Shown piece by piece: positions 1 through 7,556 of a DNA stretch of 9,322 nucleotides. The DNA lies in NCBI GenBank assembly GCA_016932295.1, contig JAFGDC010000570.1, positions 1-9,322 of the forward strand, written 5' to 3'. The notes beneath the pieces are model-generated. The model saw nothing but the letters and a program-made list of their open reading frames with translations, was not told where the DNA came from and did not search any database. Position numbers and translations under genes: made by a program. This stretch comes from a candidate division CSSED10-310 bacterium (GTDB taxonomy: Bacteria > CSSED10-310 > JAFGDC01). The stretch's first letter is position 1. Each line of letters starts with the position of its first letter.

Positions 1-90
1 ATGCATACCGAAGGCAGCATTTTGCTTGCAAATCAGGTGATCTATGCCAAGCGAGAGGCTCGCAACGATACGTGGCACTGGGATCAGTAA
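1..90 (+). CDS. 3' end of an unidentified gene, cut by the window edge
   Basis: Frame 1 is open from the first base to a TAA at 88-90 and gives 29 residues ending in a tryptophan-rich tail, DTWHWDQ. One other forward frame closes early; the third stays open longer but gives a basic, unlikely peptide. The first codon happens to be ATG, but no upstream sequence is available, so whether the gene starts here is unknown. A terminator-like hairpin about 50 bases downstream fits a gene ending at this point. I do not recognise the family. It could be host sequence flanking the island or an island gene. Confidence 0.35.
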   Translation: MHTEGSILLANQVIYAKREARNDTWHWDQ

Positions 91-118
91 GGCTCCGTGT
101 CCTCCATAACTATTCGAT

Positions 119-133
119 CTCGGGACTACCGAG
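119..133. other. short perfect hairpin upstream of the integrase remnant
   Basis: CTCGG (119-123) and CCGAG (129-133) form a perfect 5-bp stem with a 5-base loop. It lies between the partial upstream frame and the terminator-like hairpin at 142-169. The stretch ahead of a P4-type integrase is where an attachment site is normally found, but no tRNA 3' end or direct repeat is visible, so no role is assigned. Confidence 0.3.
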
Positions 134-141
134 AAAGTCCG

Positions 142-169
142 AAAAGCCCTTGAAACAGATGGCTTTTTT
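142..169 (+). terminator. Rho-independent terminator-like hairpin
   Basis: AAAAGCC (142-148) pairs with GGCTTTT (161-167) across a 12-base loop, and the 3' arm runs into six T residues (164-169). The matching A run on the 5' arm means it could act in either direction. The stem is short and mostly A-T in its outer part, so it is probably weak. It follows the partial frame ending at 90 and would separate that gene from the integrase remnant. Confidence 0.45.
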
Positions 170-222
170 CGTGTCCACCGGCCGGAGACGTCCGTAAAAT
201 TCCATTGACTGCCGGTGGCAGC

Positions 223-261
223 TGGGGGCAACTGCGAACAGCGCTCAAGGAGGTGCCCCCA
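223..261 (+). promoter_or_regulatory. inverted repeat enclosing the integrase ribosome binding site
   Basis: TGGGGGCA (223-230) and TGCCCCCA (254-261) are perfect 8-bp complements separated by 23 bases. The right arm includes the A of the integrase ATG, and the loop holds most of AAGGAGGT (247-254), a perfect complement to the 16S rRNA anti-Shine-Dalgarno end, placed 6 bases before the start. In RNA the hairpin would tie up the start codon and expose or constrain the ribosome binding site; in DNA it could be a protein site. The pairing is seen; the role is inferred. Confidence 0.4.
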
Positions 262-602
262 TGAAGCTGACAAACACCGCTGTCAGGGCCGCGAAGCCGG
301 GTAAGAAGACCAGGCGCTTGTTCGATGGCAAAGGGTCGTATGTTGAGGTTGCCCCGAAGGGCGGCAAGTGGTGGCGGTTCAAATACCGGTTCGCCGGTAA
401 GGAGAAGCGGCTTTCTCTCGGCGTGTATCCCGATGTGAGCCTCAAACAGGCCCGCGAACGGCGCGAAGAGTGCCGACGACTGGTCGCCGAAGGCATTGAT
501 CCGTCCCGTCATCGCCAGGTGCTCAGCCTGGAGCAGGTTGAACGAAGCGCCAACAGTTTCCAGCCGGTCGCCGTCGAATGGTTCACCAACCATTTGCGGT
601 AG
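261..602 (+). pseudogene. tyrosine integrase remnant, P4 type, N-terminal fragment
   Basis: Integrases of this family catalyse site-specific recombination between an element and its chromosomal attachment site. The 113 residues cover the DUF4102 arm-type DNA-binding domain (about residues 1-90), with the family's usual features: LTNTAVRAAKPG at the start, GGKWWRFKYRF, the LSLGVYPDVSL strand and helix, and a GIDPS turn. The first residues of the core-binding domain follow (VAVEWFTNHL), then a stop. Family members are about 400 residues long. The catalytic domain with its R-H-R-Y residues is absent, and no downstream frame continues it, so this is a deletion or replacement rather than a simple stop mutation. 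The start at 261 is fixed by a perfect ribosome binding site. Recombinase activity is not expected; residual DNA binding is conceivable. Confidence 0.85.
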
Positions 603-1032
603 GTCGTCGTCCCCTCCGATTCTGCCGGTCTGAGAGCAAACGCAAATCGGACTCATCTCGAAACCGCAAAAAATATTCACCCGGATTTCCCGTATTTCCG
701 AGTTTCCGCCAAAGCTTCCTCTCATCAAAACAACGAACTTTCAATAGGTTGAACATCACGGACCGTTCCAGACGAGTTCGAGAAATTTTTTCGGTGGGAC
801 AGAGAAAACGCAGGTCCGAAAGTGGCCCCGAAAAGGAAGCGGGGTTGAAACAGTACTTCCCGACCCCGGAGAGCGCCCATCCCGGCAAACGGCCCGAAAC
901 CATTTGATACCAGGGGCTTTCCGGCAACCGAAAAATCGGAGCCGTGGTTGTGTTTGTTTCCGCTTTCGCATGTGCGTTGCAGCGTCGAACACTCGTCTGA
1001 GGAAATCGAAACGGCCAATCTGTGAAATCCGC
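603..1032. other. gap without a convincing gene
   Basis: I see no gene here. Open frames exist on both strands (for example 583-1044 on the - strand) but show no recognisable domain and no good ribosome binding site. A weak imperfect hairpin can be drawn from CGGGGT (840-845) and ACCCCG (863-868). The stretch is poorer in G+C than the flanking genes in its right half. It probably represents sequence left after the integrase was broken, plus the upstream region of the Fic gene. Confidence 0.5.
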
Positions 1033-1061
1033 TTGATTTTTCATTCCCGACTCTTTATTTT
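1033..1061 (+). promoter_or_regulatory. candidate sigma70-type promoter for the Fic gene
   Basis: TTGATT (1033-1038) and TATTTT (1056-1061) are separated by exactly 17 bases, each matching the consensus at four of six positions. Transcription would start near 1068, leaving a leader of about 50 bases before the ATG at 1121. A second -10-like box, TAAAAT (1079-1084), has no good -35 partner at the right distance. Confidence 0.4.
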
Positions 1062-1120
1062 AGGAAGCGTGATTAAGGTAAAATAAAAGCCACTCTTGTT
1101 TTAGGTTCGAGGCAGGCAGG

Positions 1121-2290
1121 ATGAAGCGAGAAATCCCAGGCAGATACGTGACCATATCGACGGTGGGTGAGAAGGCCCAGGCTTTCGTGCCTGCACCGCT
1201 GCCACCGCGTCCGCCCATCGACTGGACACCGGAGCTGCGCAGCAAATTCGACCAGGCGCTACTGACGCTCGGGAGGTTGGATAGCGTTTCGACTCTGCTG
1301 CAGGATACCTCGCTGTTCCTCTATATGTACGTTCGCAAGGAGGCGGTGCTTTCCTCCATGATCGAGGGGACGCAGTCGTCCCTGTCCGACCTGCTGTTGT
1401 TCGAGTTGGATCAGGAACCCGGCGTGCCGCTGGATGATGTGCGGGAGGTCAGCAACTATGTCGCCGCACTCGACCATGGCCTGCGACTGCTGGAGGAAGG
1501 CTTGCCACTGTCTCTGCGCTTGTTCCGCGAGGTCCATGGCGTGCTGCTGACCAAGGGTCGGGGCAGCAATCAGACACCGGGGGAGTTCCGGCGCAGCCAG
1601 AACTGGATCGGGGGCACCCGGCCGGGCAACGCGGCCTTCGTTCCGCCTCCGGCCGAAGAGGTGCTGGAGTGCATGAGCAAGCTGGAACTCTTCCTGCACG
1701 ACCAACCGGAGCCGACCCCGGCATTGCTCAAGGCAGCGCTGGCGCATGTGCAGTTCGAGACGATCCACCCGTTCCTCGACGGTAACGGCCGTTTGGGACG
1801 TCTGCTGTTCGCGCTGCTGCTGTGCGAGCAGAAGGTGCTGCGGGAGCCGTTGCTCTACCTCAGTCTCTATTTCAAAACGCACCGCCAGTATTACTACGAG
1901 CTGCTCAACAATGTCCGTCTGACCGGTGACTGGGAAGCCTGGCTCGACTTCTTCGCCGAAGCCGTGATCGTCACCGCTACTCAGGCATTGGAAACGGCTC
2001 AGCAACTTCTCGACCTGTCGAACCAGGACCGCGACAAGATCAGCGGCCTCGGACGGGCGGCGGCATCCACCCTGCAGGTCCACCGGGCGCTGATGGAACA
2101 TCCCATCGCCACCTCGGGCTCATTGGTGAAGAAGACCGGCATCACCCCGGCCACGGTCAACAAGGCGCTCGGCCACCTGGAACAGCTCGGTATCGTCAGG
2201 GAGTTGACCTCTCAGAAACGCAACCGCCTGTTCAGCTACGCGGGCTATATCGAGATCATGAGTCGCGGCACGGAACTGCCGGGAAGGTAG
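1121..2290 (+). CDS. Fic-domain AMP transferase with winged helix, class II
   Basis: Fic enzymes transfer AMP (less often another nucleotide moiety) from ATP to a hydroxyl side chain of a target protein. The complete motif HPFLDGNGRLGR is at residues 216-227, with catalytic His216, phosphate-binding Asp220 and Arg224/Arg227 positions all intact. The inhibitory motif S-x-x-x-E-G is at 78-83 (Glu82) in the N-terminal part, which defines class II: the enzyme carries its own brake and needs no separate antitoxin. A likely target-docking flap is around 161-177. Residues about 315-375 form a winged-helix domain, suggesting DNA binding and perhaps autoregulation. The 389-residue length and layout match the stand-alone Fic type known from Shewanella. 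The start has GAGG 8 bases upstream. It is probably a separate transcription unit from BREX. Target unknown. Confidence 0.92.
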   Translation: MKREIPGRYVTISTVGEKAQAFVPAPLPPRPPIDWTPELRSKFDQALLTLGRLDSVSTLLQDTSLFLYMYVRKEAVLSSMIEGTQSSLSDLLLFELDQEPGVPLDDVREVSNYVAALDHGLRLLEEGLPLSLRLFREVHGVLLTKGRGSNQTPGEFRRSQNWIGGTRPGNAAFVPPPAEEVLECMSKLELFLHDQPEPTPALLKAALAHVQFETIHPFLDGNGRLGRLLFALLLCEQKVLREPLLYLSLYFKTHRQYYYELLNNVRLTGDWEAWLDFFAEAVIVTATQALETAQQLLDLSNQDRDKISGLGRAAASTLQVHRALMEHPIATSGSLVKKTGITPATVNKALGHLEQLGIVRELTSQKRNRLFSYAGYIEIMSRGTELPGR

Positions 2291-2545
2291 GCCGGTTCGA
2301 TTCCGGTTTTACGGAATAGAATCAGATTCGTTGGGAGATTGTTCTTAGTATTCGCAGGCAATGCAAACCCTGCTTCCTCGTCCGGAGCATGGCAATCGGG
2401 GGTGAAAAGTTGCCTCACTGGTGTCGTAAATGAGGATACGAACATAGTGATCATGCCAAAAGGAGAAACTTGTCTGCCCGACACCCGCTGCTTCAGACGG
2501 CGCCTTGGACCGCTGGCGAGTCGATGTTGGGCATGAGGAAACGGA
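2291..2545. other. intergenic spacer between Fic and lipoprotein-like gene
   Basis: A perfect stem, ATTCCG (2300-2305) with CGGAAT (2312-2317) and a 6-base loop, lies 10 bases after the Fic stop. It is not followed by a T run, so termination is doubtful. No strong promoter is evident. A 65-codon frame at 2339-2536 looks unlike a protein. GAGGAA at 2535-2540 is the ribosome binding site of the next gene. Confidence 0.4.
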
Positions 2546-3259
2546 ATGAAGAAGGTGATGCCGATGCTGATTTGCGCATTCCTGGCCTGCGGGACTTCCG
2601 ACGAGGCGAAGGAGACTGAGAACTACTGGGAGGCGTATCACGGCGATGGCTTCTCAATCGTAATCCCTTCTGGTTGGCGTAAAATGCCGTCCGACATCCT
2701 GTTTCTCAACGGAGACGGCATCGGCGGACCGATAATGGATGAAACAGGTTCCCCGCTTCAGATCGGATTCATGATTGAATTCTTGGGGCAGATGGAGGGA
2801 ACCCTCAGGCAAGCAGCCGGGCAGATACTGGAAAGTCTGGAAGCCAACCACCAGTTCAAGGTAGAGAAAAAGGAGGTGCAGGAAATTCGTCTTTCAGATG
2901 GAACAGAGGGCATCCTGCTCATCACGCGATTTATCAAGGATGAGCCGCGACGAAGTCTGTATCTCAAGCTGTTGACGAAGGATCATAAGGGTAACGGCTG
3001 GATAGCAAATGCCTGGATTGTGGCTGGCAGGACCAGTGCGTTCGCAACGGCTCACAGCGAACCCGCCCGGCGCCTCCGTCTCCATCTTGCCAGCTTCTGT
3101 TTCGATGATGCCAAGCTGGATATTTCAGCCATCGACCAGCACTACAAGGCGCTGTCCCGGAAACAGGACCGACAATATCCTTCAGATGATTCCGGCACAA
3201 AACGATTGATTCCGATAATCAATCAGCGTAGGTTTTGTAAGGTAATGTATTGGGAGTGA
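2546..3259 (+). CDS. small exported or lipoprotein-like protein of unknown function
   Basis: The 237-residue product starts with two lysines and a hydrophobic run (VMPMLICAFLA) ending at Cys15 within FLAC, followed by a polar stretch GTSDEAKETE. This resembles a short lipoprotein signal, although the -3 position is Phe rather than Leu, so a lipid anchor is probable but not certain. Residues about 30-75 contain DGFSIVIPSGWRK, a pattern seen at the start of PsbP/Mog1-like folds in small bacterial envelope proteins; this is a weak resemblance only. The last 50 residues are basic and polar and look disordered. No enzyme motif is visible. The start is supported by GAGGAA 5 bases upstream. The stop is 2 bases before the brxF start, so it may be co-transcribed with BREX. 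Function unknown. Confidence 0.7.
   Translation: MKKVMPMLICAFLACGTSDEAKETENYWEAYHGDGFSIVIPSGWRKMPSDILFLNGDGIGGPIMDETGSPLQIGFMIEFLGQMEGTLRQAAGQILESLEANHQFKVEKKEVQEIRLSDGTEGILLITRFIKDEPRRSLYLKLLTKDHKGNGWIANAWIVAGRTSAFATAHSEPARRLRLHLASFCFDDAKLDISAIDQHYKALSRKQDRQYPSDDSGTKRLIPIINQRRFCKVMYWE
3204..3224. promoter_or_regulatory. perfect inverted repeat ahead of the BREX operon, candidate operator
   Basis: GATTGATT (3204-3211) and AATCAATC (3217-3224) are perfect 8-bp complements around the 5-base centre CCGAT, 37 bases before the brxF ATG. The left arm overlaps a -35-like TTGATT (3206-3211); 17 bases later there is only a poor -10 match, TAGGTT (3229-3234). A GATTCCG direct repeat (3188-3194 and 3208-3214) is spaced 20 bp, near two helical turns. 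The position suits repressor control, and some BREX operons are repressed by a WYL-domain regulator (BrxR), but no such gene is in this window. It could equally form an RNA hairpin in a read-through transcript. Confidence 0.4.
3252..3256 (+). promoter_or_regulatory. ribosome binding site that sets the brxF start
   Basis: GGGAG sits 5 bases before the ATG at 3262 and lies within the last two sense codons of the upstream gene, so ribosomes finishing that gene would be placed at the brxF start. A TTG at 3250 in the same frame could add four residues and has AAGG 7 bases upstream, but the ATG is the better choice. Confidence 0.6.
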
Positions 3260-3261
3260 TC

Positions 3262-3774
3262 ATGACGGAACCGATTCGTGACAAAATCATACGCTCAATA
3301 CGGGCTGCGGATGACCTGTATTACCACCTCGTCCTGCTTGTCGGAGAGTCCGGTTCAGGTAAAACCCGCGTGCTTCGTGAGGTGGCGGAGGACATGGGGA
3401 TATCCGTCATTAATCTCAATCTGACGCTTTCCGGCGAATTGATCGAACTGACCGCCAGACAGAGATCGCTGCGACTGCCGGGGTTCCTCGATCAGATTGC
3501 TGATCGCTCTCCAGCACCGGTATTGTTGGATAATATCGAGATCCTGTTCGACAGTGATCTCAAGCATGATCCCTTGCGACTACTGCAAGGGATCTCGAGA
3601 AAACGCGCCGTGGTCGCCGCCTGGAACGGCACTTCCACAGGCAGGAAAATTTCATATGCAGAACCAGGACACTCCGAGTATCGCAGCTATGACACGGTCG
3701 ATGCGCTGATTGTGCGCATGGATGGAACGGCGTCAGTCGATTCGTTGAACAACCTTCAGAGAGGGTCAACATGA
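3262..3774 (+). CDS. brxF: BREX type 3 small P-loop ATPase BrxF
   Basis: BrxF is a small P-loop protein found as the first gene of type 3 BREX operons; its exact task in phage exclusion is not established. The 170-residue product has a Walker A motif GESGSGKT at residues 28-35, a hydrophobic strand leading to LLDNIE (88-93) as the Walker B region, and a VVAAWNG strand (117-123) where a sensor residue would sit. This is a compact AAA+/ATPase core without the usual helical lid, and its length fits the family. The stop overlaps the brxC start in an ATGA, so the two are translationally coupled. Identification rests on the P-loop, size and position directly before a BrxC-type ATPase and a DPPY methylase. 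Read alone it would only be called an ATP-binding protein. Confidence 0.85.
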   Translation: MTEPIRDKIIRSIRAADDLYYHLVLLVGESGSGKTRVLREVAEDMGISVINLNLTLSGELIELTARQRSLRLPGFLDQIADRSPAPVLLDNIEILFDSDLKHDPLRLLQGISRKRAVVAAWNGTSTGRKISYAEPGHSEYRSYDTVDALIVRMDGTASVDSLNNLQRGST

Positions 3775-6700
3775 AGTACGGAGACCTTATCCAGTTCGAC
3801 CCGATTGAGTCGATTATTCAATTGCGTGATGCGGAAGATTCGACCGCCGCGCGGCATCTGGTGCAATCCTATGTCATTTCAGATGAAATGGCTGAACGGC
3901 TCACGAATATTGTCATCCCTCAGATGCAATTCGACCGGCCGGCCGACAACAAGGGCTTGCTTGTTGTCGGTAATTACGGCACCGGCAAATCTCACTTGAT
4001 GTCGGTGATCACCAGCATCGCCGCGGACGATTCACTGTTGGATGATCTGAATCACTCCGCTGTCCGCGCCGTCGCCGCTCAGATCGCCGGGCGTTTCGAG
4101 GTCATCCGCGTCGAGATCGGTTCCAGCACCATGCCCCTGCGCGACATTATTGTGTCCGAGCTGGAGGAGAATCTCGAAAAATTCGGTGTGAAGTATGTCT
4201 TCCCCGAGGCCGGCACCATCACCAACCACAAGAGAGCCTTCGAGGACATGATGGCCAAGTTCGGCGAAGTGTTTCCCGACCATGGTCTGCTGTTGGCGGT
4301 CGATGAACTGCTCGACTATCTGCGCAGCCGCAAGGAACAAGAACTGATTCTCGACCTCAACTTCCTCCGGGAAGTCGGCGAGGTATGCAAGGATCTTCGT
4401 TTCCGCTTCATGGCCGGTGTCCAGGAAGCCATCTTCGACAGCCCTCGGTTTGCCTTTGTCACCGACAGCATCCGCCGCGTGAAGGACCGCTTTGAACAGA
4501 TCCTCATCGCCCGAAAAGATGTCAAGTTCGTGGTGGCCGAGAGGCTTCTCAAGAAGACAGCCGAGCAGCAAGCCAGAATCCGTGATCATCTGATGCCCTA
4601 TGCCAGGTACTACGGCAATCTCAATGAACGCATGGACGAATTCGTCCGGCTCTTCCCTGTGCATCCGGATTACATAGATACCTTCGAGCGAGTCAGCGTG
4701 GTGGAAAAACGCGAGGTGCTCAAAACGCTGTCAATTGCCATGAAACGACTTCTGGACAAGGAGGTGCCCCGGGACGAACCAGGCGTGATGGCGTTTGACA
4801 GTTACTGGAACACGTTCAGGCAGAATTCATCCTTCCGCACCGCTCCTGCACTCCGCACGGTCATCGACTGCAGCGAAATCCTGGAATCACGCATCGAGAA
4901 CGCCTTCCCTCGCAAGCAATACAAACCCATGGCCCGGCGCTTGATCCACGCATTATCCGTCCATCGCCTCACCACCGGAGATGTCCATGCCCCCATGGGC
5001 GTCTCAGCGGAGGAGCTGCGTGACCGTCTCTGCCTCTTTGACCCGCTCATCGCCGAGTTGGGTGGTGATGAACCGGACAAGGATCTGCAGACTCATGTTG
5101 AAACCGTCCTGCGTGAAATCCACCAGACAGTCAGCGGTCAGTTCATCTCATTCAATCCAGATAACCGCCAGTACTATCTCGATCTCAAAAAAACCGAAGA
5201 TTTCGACGCGATCATCGACACGAAAACCCAGACAATGGGTGAGTCACAGCTTGACCATTATTACTTCGAGGCGCTCAAGCGGGTAATGGAGTGCCAGGAC
5301 ACCACCTATCGGACCGGCTACCACATCTGGCAGCACGAACTGATCTGGCAGGAACGCAAAGCCGCCCGTGCCGGCTATCTCTTTTTCGGCGCTCCCAATG
5401 AACGCGCCACCACGGTCCCCCAGCGGGATTTCTATCTCTTTTTTATCCAGCCCTTTGATCCGCCCCGTTTCAAGGATGACAAGGAAGATGACGAGGTATT
5501 CTTCCGCCTGAAGGGAATCGACGAGGAGTTCCAGACCTCGCTGAAAAGATACGCGGCGGCCCAGGACCTGGCGGGCACCTCATCGGGTCATGCCAAGGCA
5601 ATCTACGAATCGAAAGCCAACGGTTTCCTGAGAAAGCTGGTACAGTGGCTGCAAAAGCACATGAGCGACGCCTTCGAAGTAACCTACCAGGGTCGTGCCA
5701 AACCCATGATCGATTGGGCAAAGGGGACTTCCATCCGCGATCTGGCAGGATTGGCGCCGCACGAGACCATAAACTTCCGCGACTTGGTGAACACTATCTC
5801 CGGCATCTGCCTGGCCCCGCACTTCGCGAACCAGGCCCAGGACTATCCGTTCTTTTCGGTGCTGATTACAGCGAACAATAGAGCACAAGCAGCTCAAGAC
5901 GCCTTACGCGGAATCGCCAATCTTGCCAACTCGACCCTCGCCCCTCGTCCCTCGCCCCTGACAAAACAGGCCACGGCCGTCCTCGATGCCCTGGATCTGC
6001 TAGATGGAGAAAGGATCGATCTCGCCAAATCAAAGTACACCGAGTTCATCCTCGCTGCCGTCAAAGCCAAGGGCCATGGCCAGGTGGTGAACCGCAGCGA
6101 AATAATCAATGAGGACCATGGAATCGAATACATGAACCCGGGCGGCGCGCGCCTCGAACCGGAATTGGTTGTGGTGTGCCTGGCTGCGCTGGTCCATTCC
6201 GGCGACATCCTGCTCGCCATACCTGGCCGCAAATTCGACGCCACCAGCCTACAGGAACTGGCCGCCACTGGCCTGGATGACCTTATCCGCTTCAAGCATC
6301 TGGAGCAACCAAAGGAATGGAACCTACCCGCGCTCAAGGCGCTGTTCGAACTGCTCGGCTTACCCCCCGGCATGGTCCAGCTCGTCACTCAGGGCAAGGA
6401 CCAGCCAGTGCAACAATTGCAACAGGCAATGGAAAAAATAATCCGGCGCATCGTCATGACCAGGCAGTTCATGCGGGAAGGCATATCTTTCTGGGGATTG
6501 GCTTTTCTTGTTGACACCGATCCTGCCGGCCGGGACGGCGGACTCGATGAGGCCAAGGATTTCTTCGAATCACTACAGGCTTATTCCACAACAGGCAAGT
6601 TGAAGAACTTCCGCTACAGCACCTCTGAAGTCATTGCCCACCAAAAAGCCGTAAACGTTTTGAACGATTTGGAAGCCTTGCGCGGCTTCATCATGGAACA

Positions 6701-7556
6701 CGGTCCGACGGCGTCCTGGCTTTCCACTGCCGCGGCGGTGCTGCCTGCCGGACATAACTGGGCTGATCGCATGAATGCCATTCGAAATGATGTAATAAAT
6801 ACCTTCAAACAGGCAAATCCGGACAACCTGGCGAACCTATCACAGAATATCGGAGCCACGTTGAAGAAGCTCAAGAAGGATTACATCGCCACGTATATCG
6901 GCCTGCACACCCAGGCCCGCCTGGGCGTGAACGATGACCGGCGCAAAACCGGCCTCCTCAACAGCCGCCGGCTGCGGATTCTGCACAAGCTCGCAGGCAT
7001 CGAGCTGATGCCCCGGCAGCAACTCATCGACTACCACAACCGTCTGGCCGGGCTGCAGAGTTGTTTCGCTCTGACCGAAAAGGACTTGGACGCAACGCCC
7101 GTCTGCCCGCATTGTGGCTTCCGGCCCTCCGTCGAAACCGGCATGCGGGTGGGTGCGAACATGATCGATCACCTAGATGCGCAGCTCGATGGTTTGATCA
7201 ATAGCTGGACCGCGACGCTGCTCTCCAACCTGGAGGACCCCGCCACCAGGGAGGACATGAACCTGCTGGCAAGTGAGGATCGCAGCCGATTGGAATCGTT
7301 CATCGCGGCGCGCGAACTGCCAGATCCGCTGGACGACGGCTTCGTACATGCCTTGAAGGAGGTACTCTCGGGCCTTACCAAGATAAGCGTCACCACCCTA
7401 GATCTGCAAACCGCCCTCTGGATCAACGGGGGACCCGTTCCGCCGGCGGACATTAAGAAACGGTTCGCCGATTATATCGATCAACTCACCAGAGGGACGG
7501 ACCAGAACAGGGTGAGGCTGGTGCTGGAGAAAGGCACCATGGATGGCAATGGATGA
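3771..7556 (+). CDS. brxC: BREX large P-loop ATPase BrxC (BrxC/PglY family)
   Basis: BrxC is a core BREX component, a large ATPase thought to act with the methylase and PglZ in modifying host DNA and blocking phage replication. The 1261 residues match the family's usual length of about 1200. Walker A is GNYGTGKS at 67-74, and Walker B is [12 protein letters not shown] around 173-184 (Asp178, Glu179). The N-terminal third continues with an AAA+ core including a basic stretch near 234-263. The rest is a long alpha-helical region. A CPHC pair at 1112-1115 with Cys1098 upstream suggests a small metal-binding knuckle, though a fourth ligand is not obvious. GAGGG lies 5 bases before the start. The gene overlaps brxF by 4 bases and the next gene by 14. 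A 7-bp tandem repeat lies at codons 722-731. Confidence 0.93.
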   Translation: MKYGDLIQFDPIESIIQLRDAEDSTAARHLVQSYVISDEMAERLTNIVIPQMQFDRPADNKGLLVVGNYGTGKSHLMSVITSIAADDSLLDDLNHSAVRAVAAQIAGRFEVIRVEIGSSTMPLRDIIVSELEENLEKFGVKYVFPEAGTITNHKRAFEDMMAKFGEVFPDHGLLLAVDELLDYLRSRKEQELILDLNFLREVGEVCKDLRFRFMAGVQEAIFDSPRFAFVTDSIRRVKDRFEQILIARKDVKFVVAERLLKKTAEQQARIRDHLMPYARYYGNLNERMDEFVRLFPVHPDYIDTFERVSVVEKREVLKTLSIAMKRLLDKEVPRDEPGVMAFDSYWNTFRQNSSFRTAPALRTVIDCSEILESRIENAFPRKQYKPMARRLIHALSVHRLTTGDVHAPMGVSAEELRDRLCLFDPLIAELGGDEPDKDLQTHVETVLREIHQTVSGQFISFNPDNRQYYLDLKKTEDFDAIIDTKTQTMGESQLDHYYFEALKRVMECQDTTYRTGYHIWQHELIWQERKAARAGYLFFGAPNERATTVPQRDFYLFFIQPFDPPRFKDDKEDDEVFFRLKGIDEEFQTSLKRYAAAQDLAGTSSGHAKAIYESKANGFLRKLVQWLQKHMSDAFEVTYQGRAKPMIDWAKGTSIRDLAGLAPHETINFRDLVNTISGICLAPHFANQAQDYPFFSVLITANNRAQAAQDALRGIANLANSTLAPRPSPLTKQATAVLDALDLLDGERIDLAKSKYTEFILAAVKAKGHGQVVNRSEIINEDHGIEYMNPGGARLEPELVVVCLAALVHSGDILLAIPGRKFDATSLQELAATGLDDLIRFKHLEQPKEWNLPALKALFELLGLPPGMVQLVTQGKDQPVQQLQQAMEKIIRRIVMTRQFMREGISFWGLAFLVDTDPAGRDGGLDEAKDFFESLQAYSTTGKLKNFRYSTSEVIAHQKAVNVLNDLEALRGFIMEHGPTASWLSTAAAVLPAGHNWADRMNAIRNDVINTFKQANPDNLANLSQNIGATLKKLKKDYIATYIGLHTQARLGVNDDRRKTGLLNSRRLRILHKLAGIELMPRQQLIDYHNRLAGLQSCFALTEKDLDATPVCPHCGFRPSVETGMRVGANMIDHLDAQLDGLINSWTATLLSNLEDPATREDMNLLASEDRSRLESFIAARELPDPLDDGFVHALKEVLSGLTKISVTTLDLQTALWINGGPVPPADIKKRFADYIDQLTRGTDQNRVRLVLEKGTMDGNG
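5935..5962 (+). repeat. 7-bp tandem repeat inside brxC
   Basis: CCCTCGC, CCCTCGT, CCCTCGC and a partial CCCTGAC follow one another at 5935, 5942, 5949 and 5956. The unit is not a multiple of three, so loss or gain of one copy would shift the brxC frame at about codon 722 of 1261. It codes a low-complexity TLAPRPSPL stretch that looks like a linker. With only about 3.5 copies, slippage would be rare. Confidence 0.75.

Noticed and set aside
126..728. 200-codon open frame on the - strand across the integrase remnant
   Set aside because: It lies opposite a clearly recognisable DUF4102 domain, has no recognisable motif, and is an antisense shadow.
583..1044. 153-codon - strand frame and overlapping + strand frames (578-907, 904-1086) in the gap after the integrase
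   Set aside because: Compositions are rich in Arg, Ser and Phe without domain patterns or ribosome binding sites, and several overlapping frames are equally open, as expected in non-coding DNA.
1259..2101. 280-codon - strand frame opposite the Fic gene
   Set aside because: Gln/Glu/Arg-rich low-complexity product opposite a confirmed Fic domain; typical antisense shadow in GC-rich DNA.
2300..2317. ATTCCG/CGGAAT hairpin as a terminator for the Fic gene
   Set aside because: The stem is short and there is no T run after it, so it was left as a noted hairpin only.
2339..2536. 65-codon + strand frame in the spacer before the lipoprotein-like gene
   Set aside because: No ribosome binding site and no protein-like pattern.
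3250..3261. TTG at 3250 as the brxF start
   Set aside because: The ATG at 3262 has a better codon and a well-spaced GGGAG; the extra four residues add nothing recognisable.
4032..4664. 210-codon - strand frame opposite brxC
   Set aside because: It lies opposite the conserved Walker A to AAA+ region of brxC and shows no independent domain.
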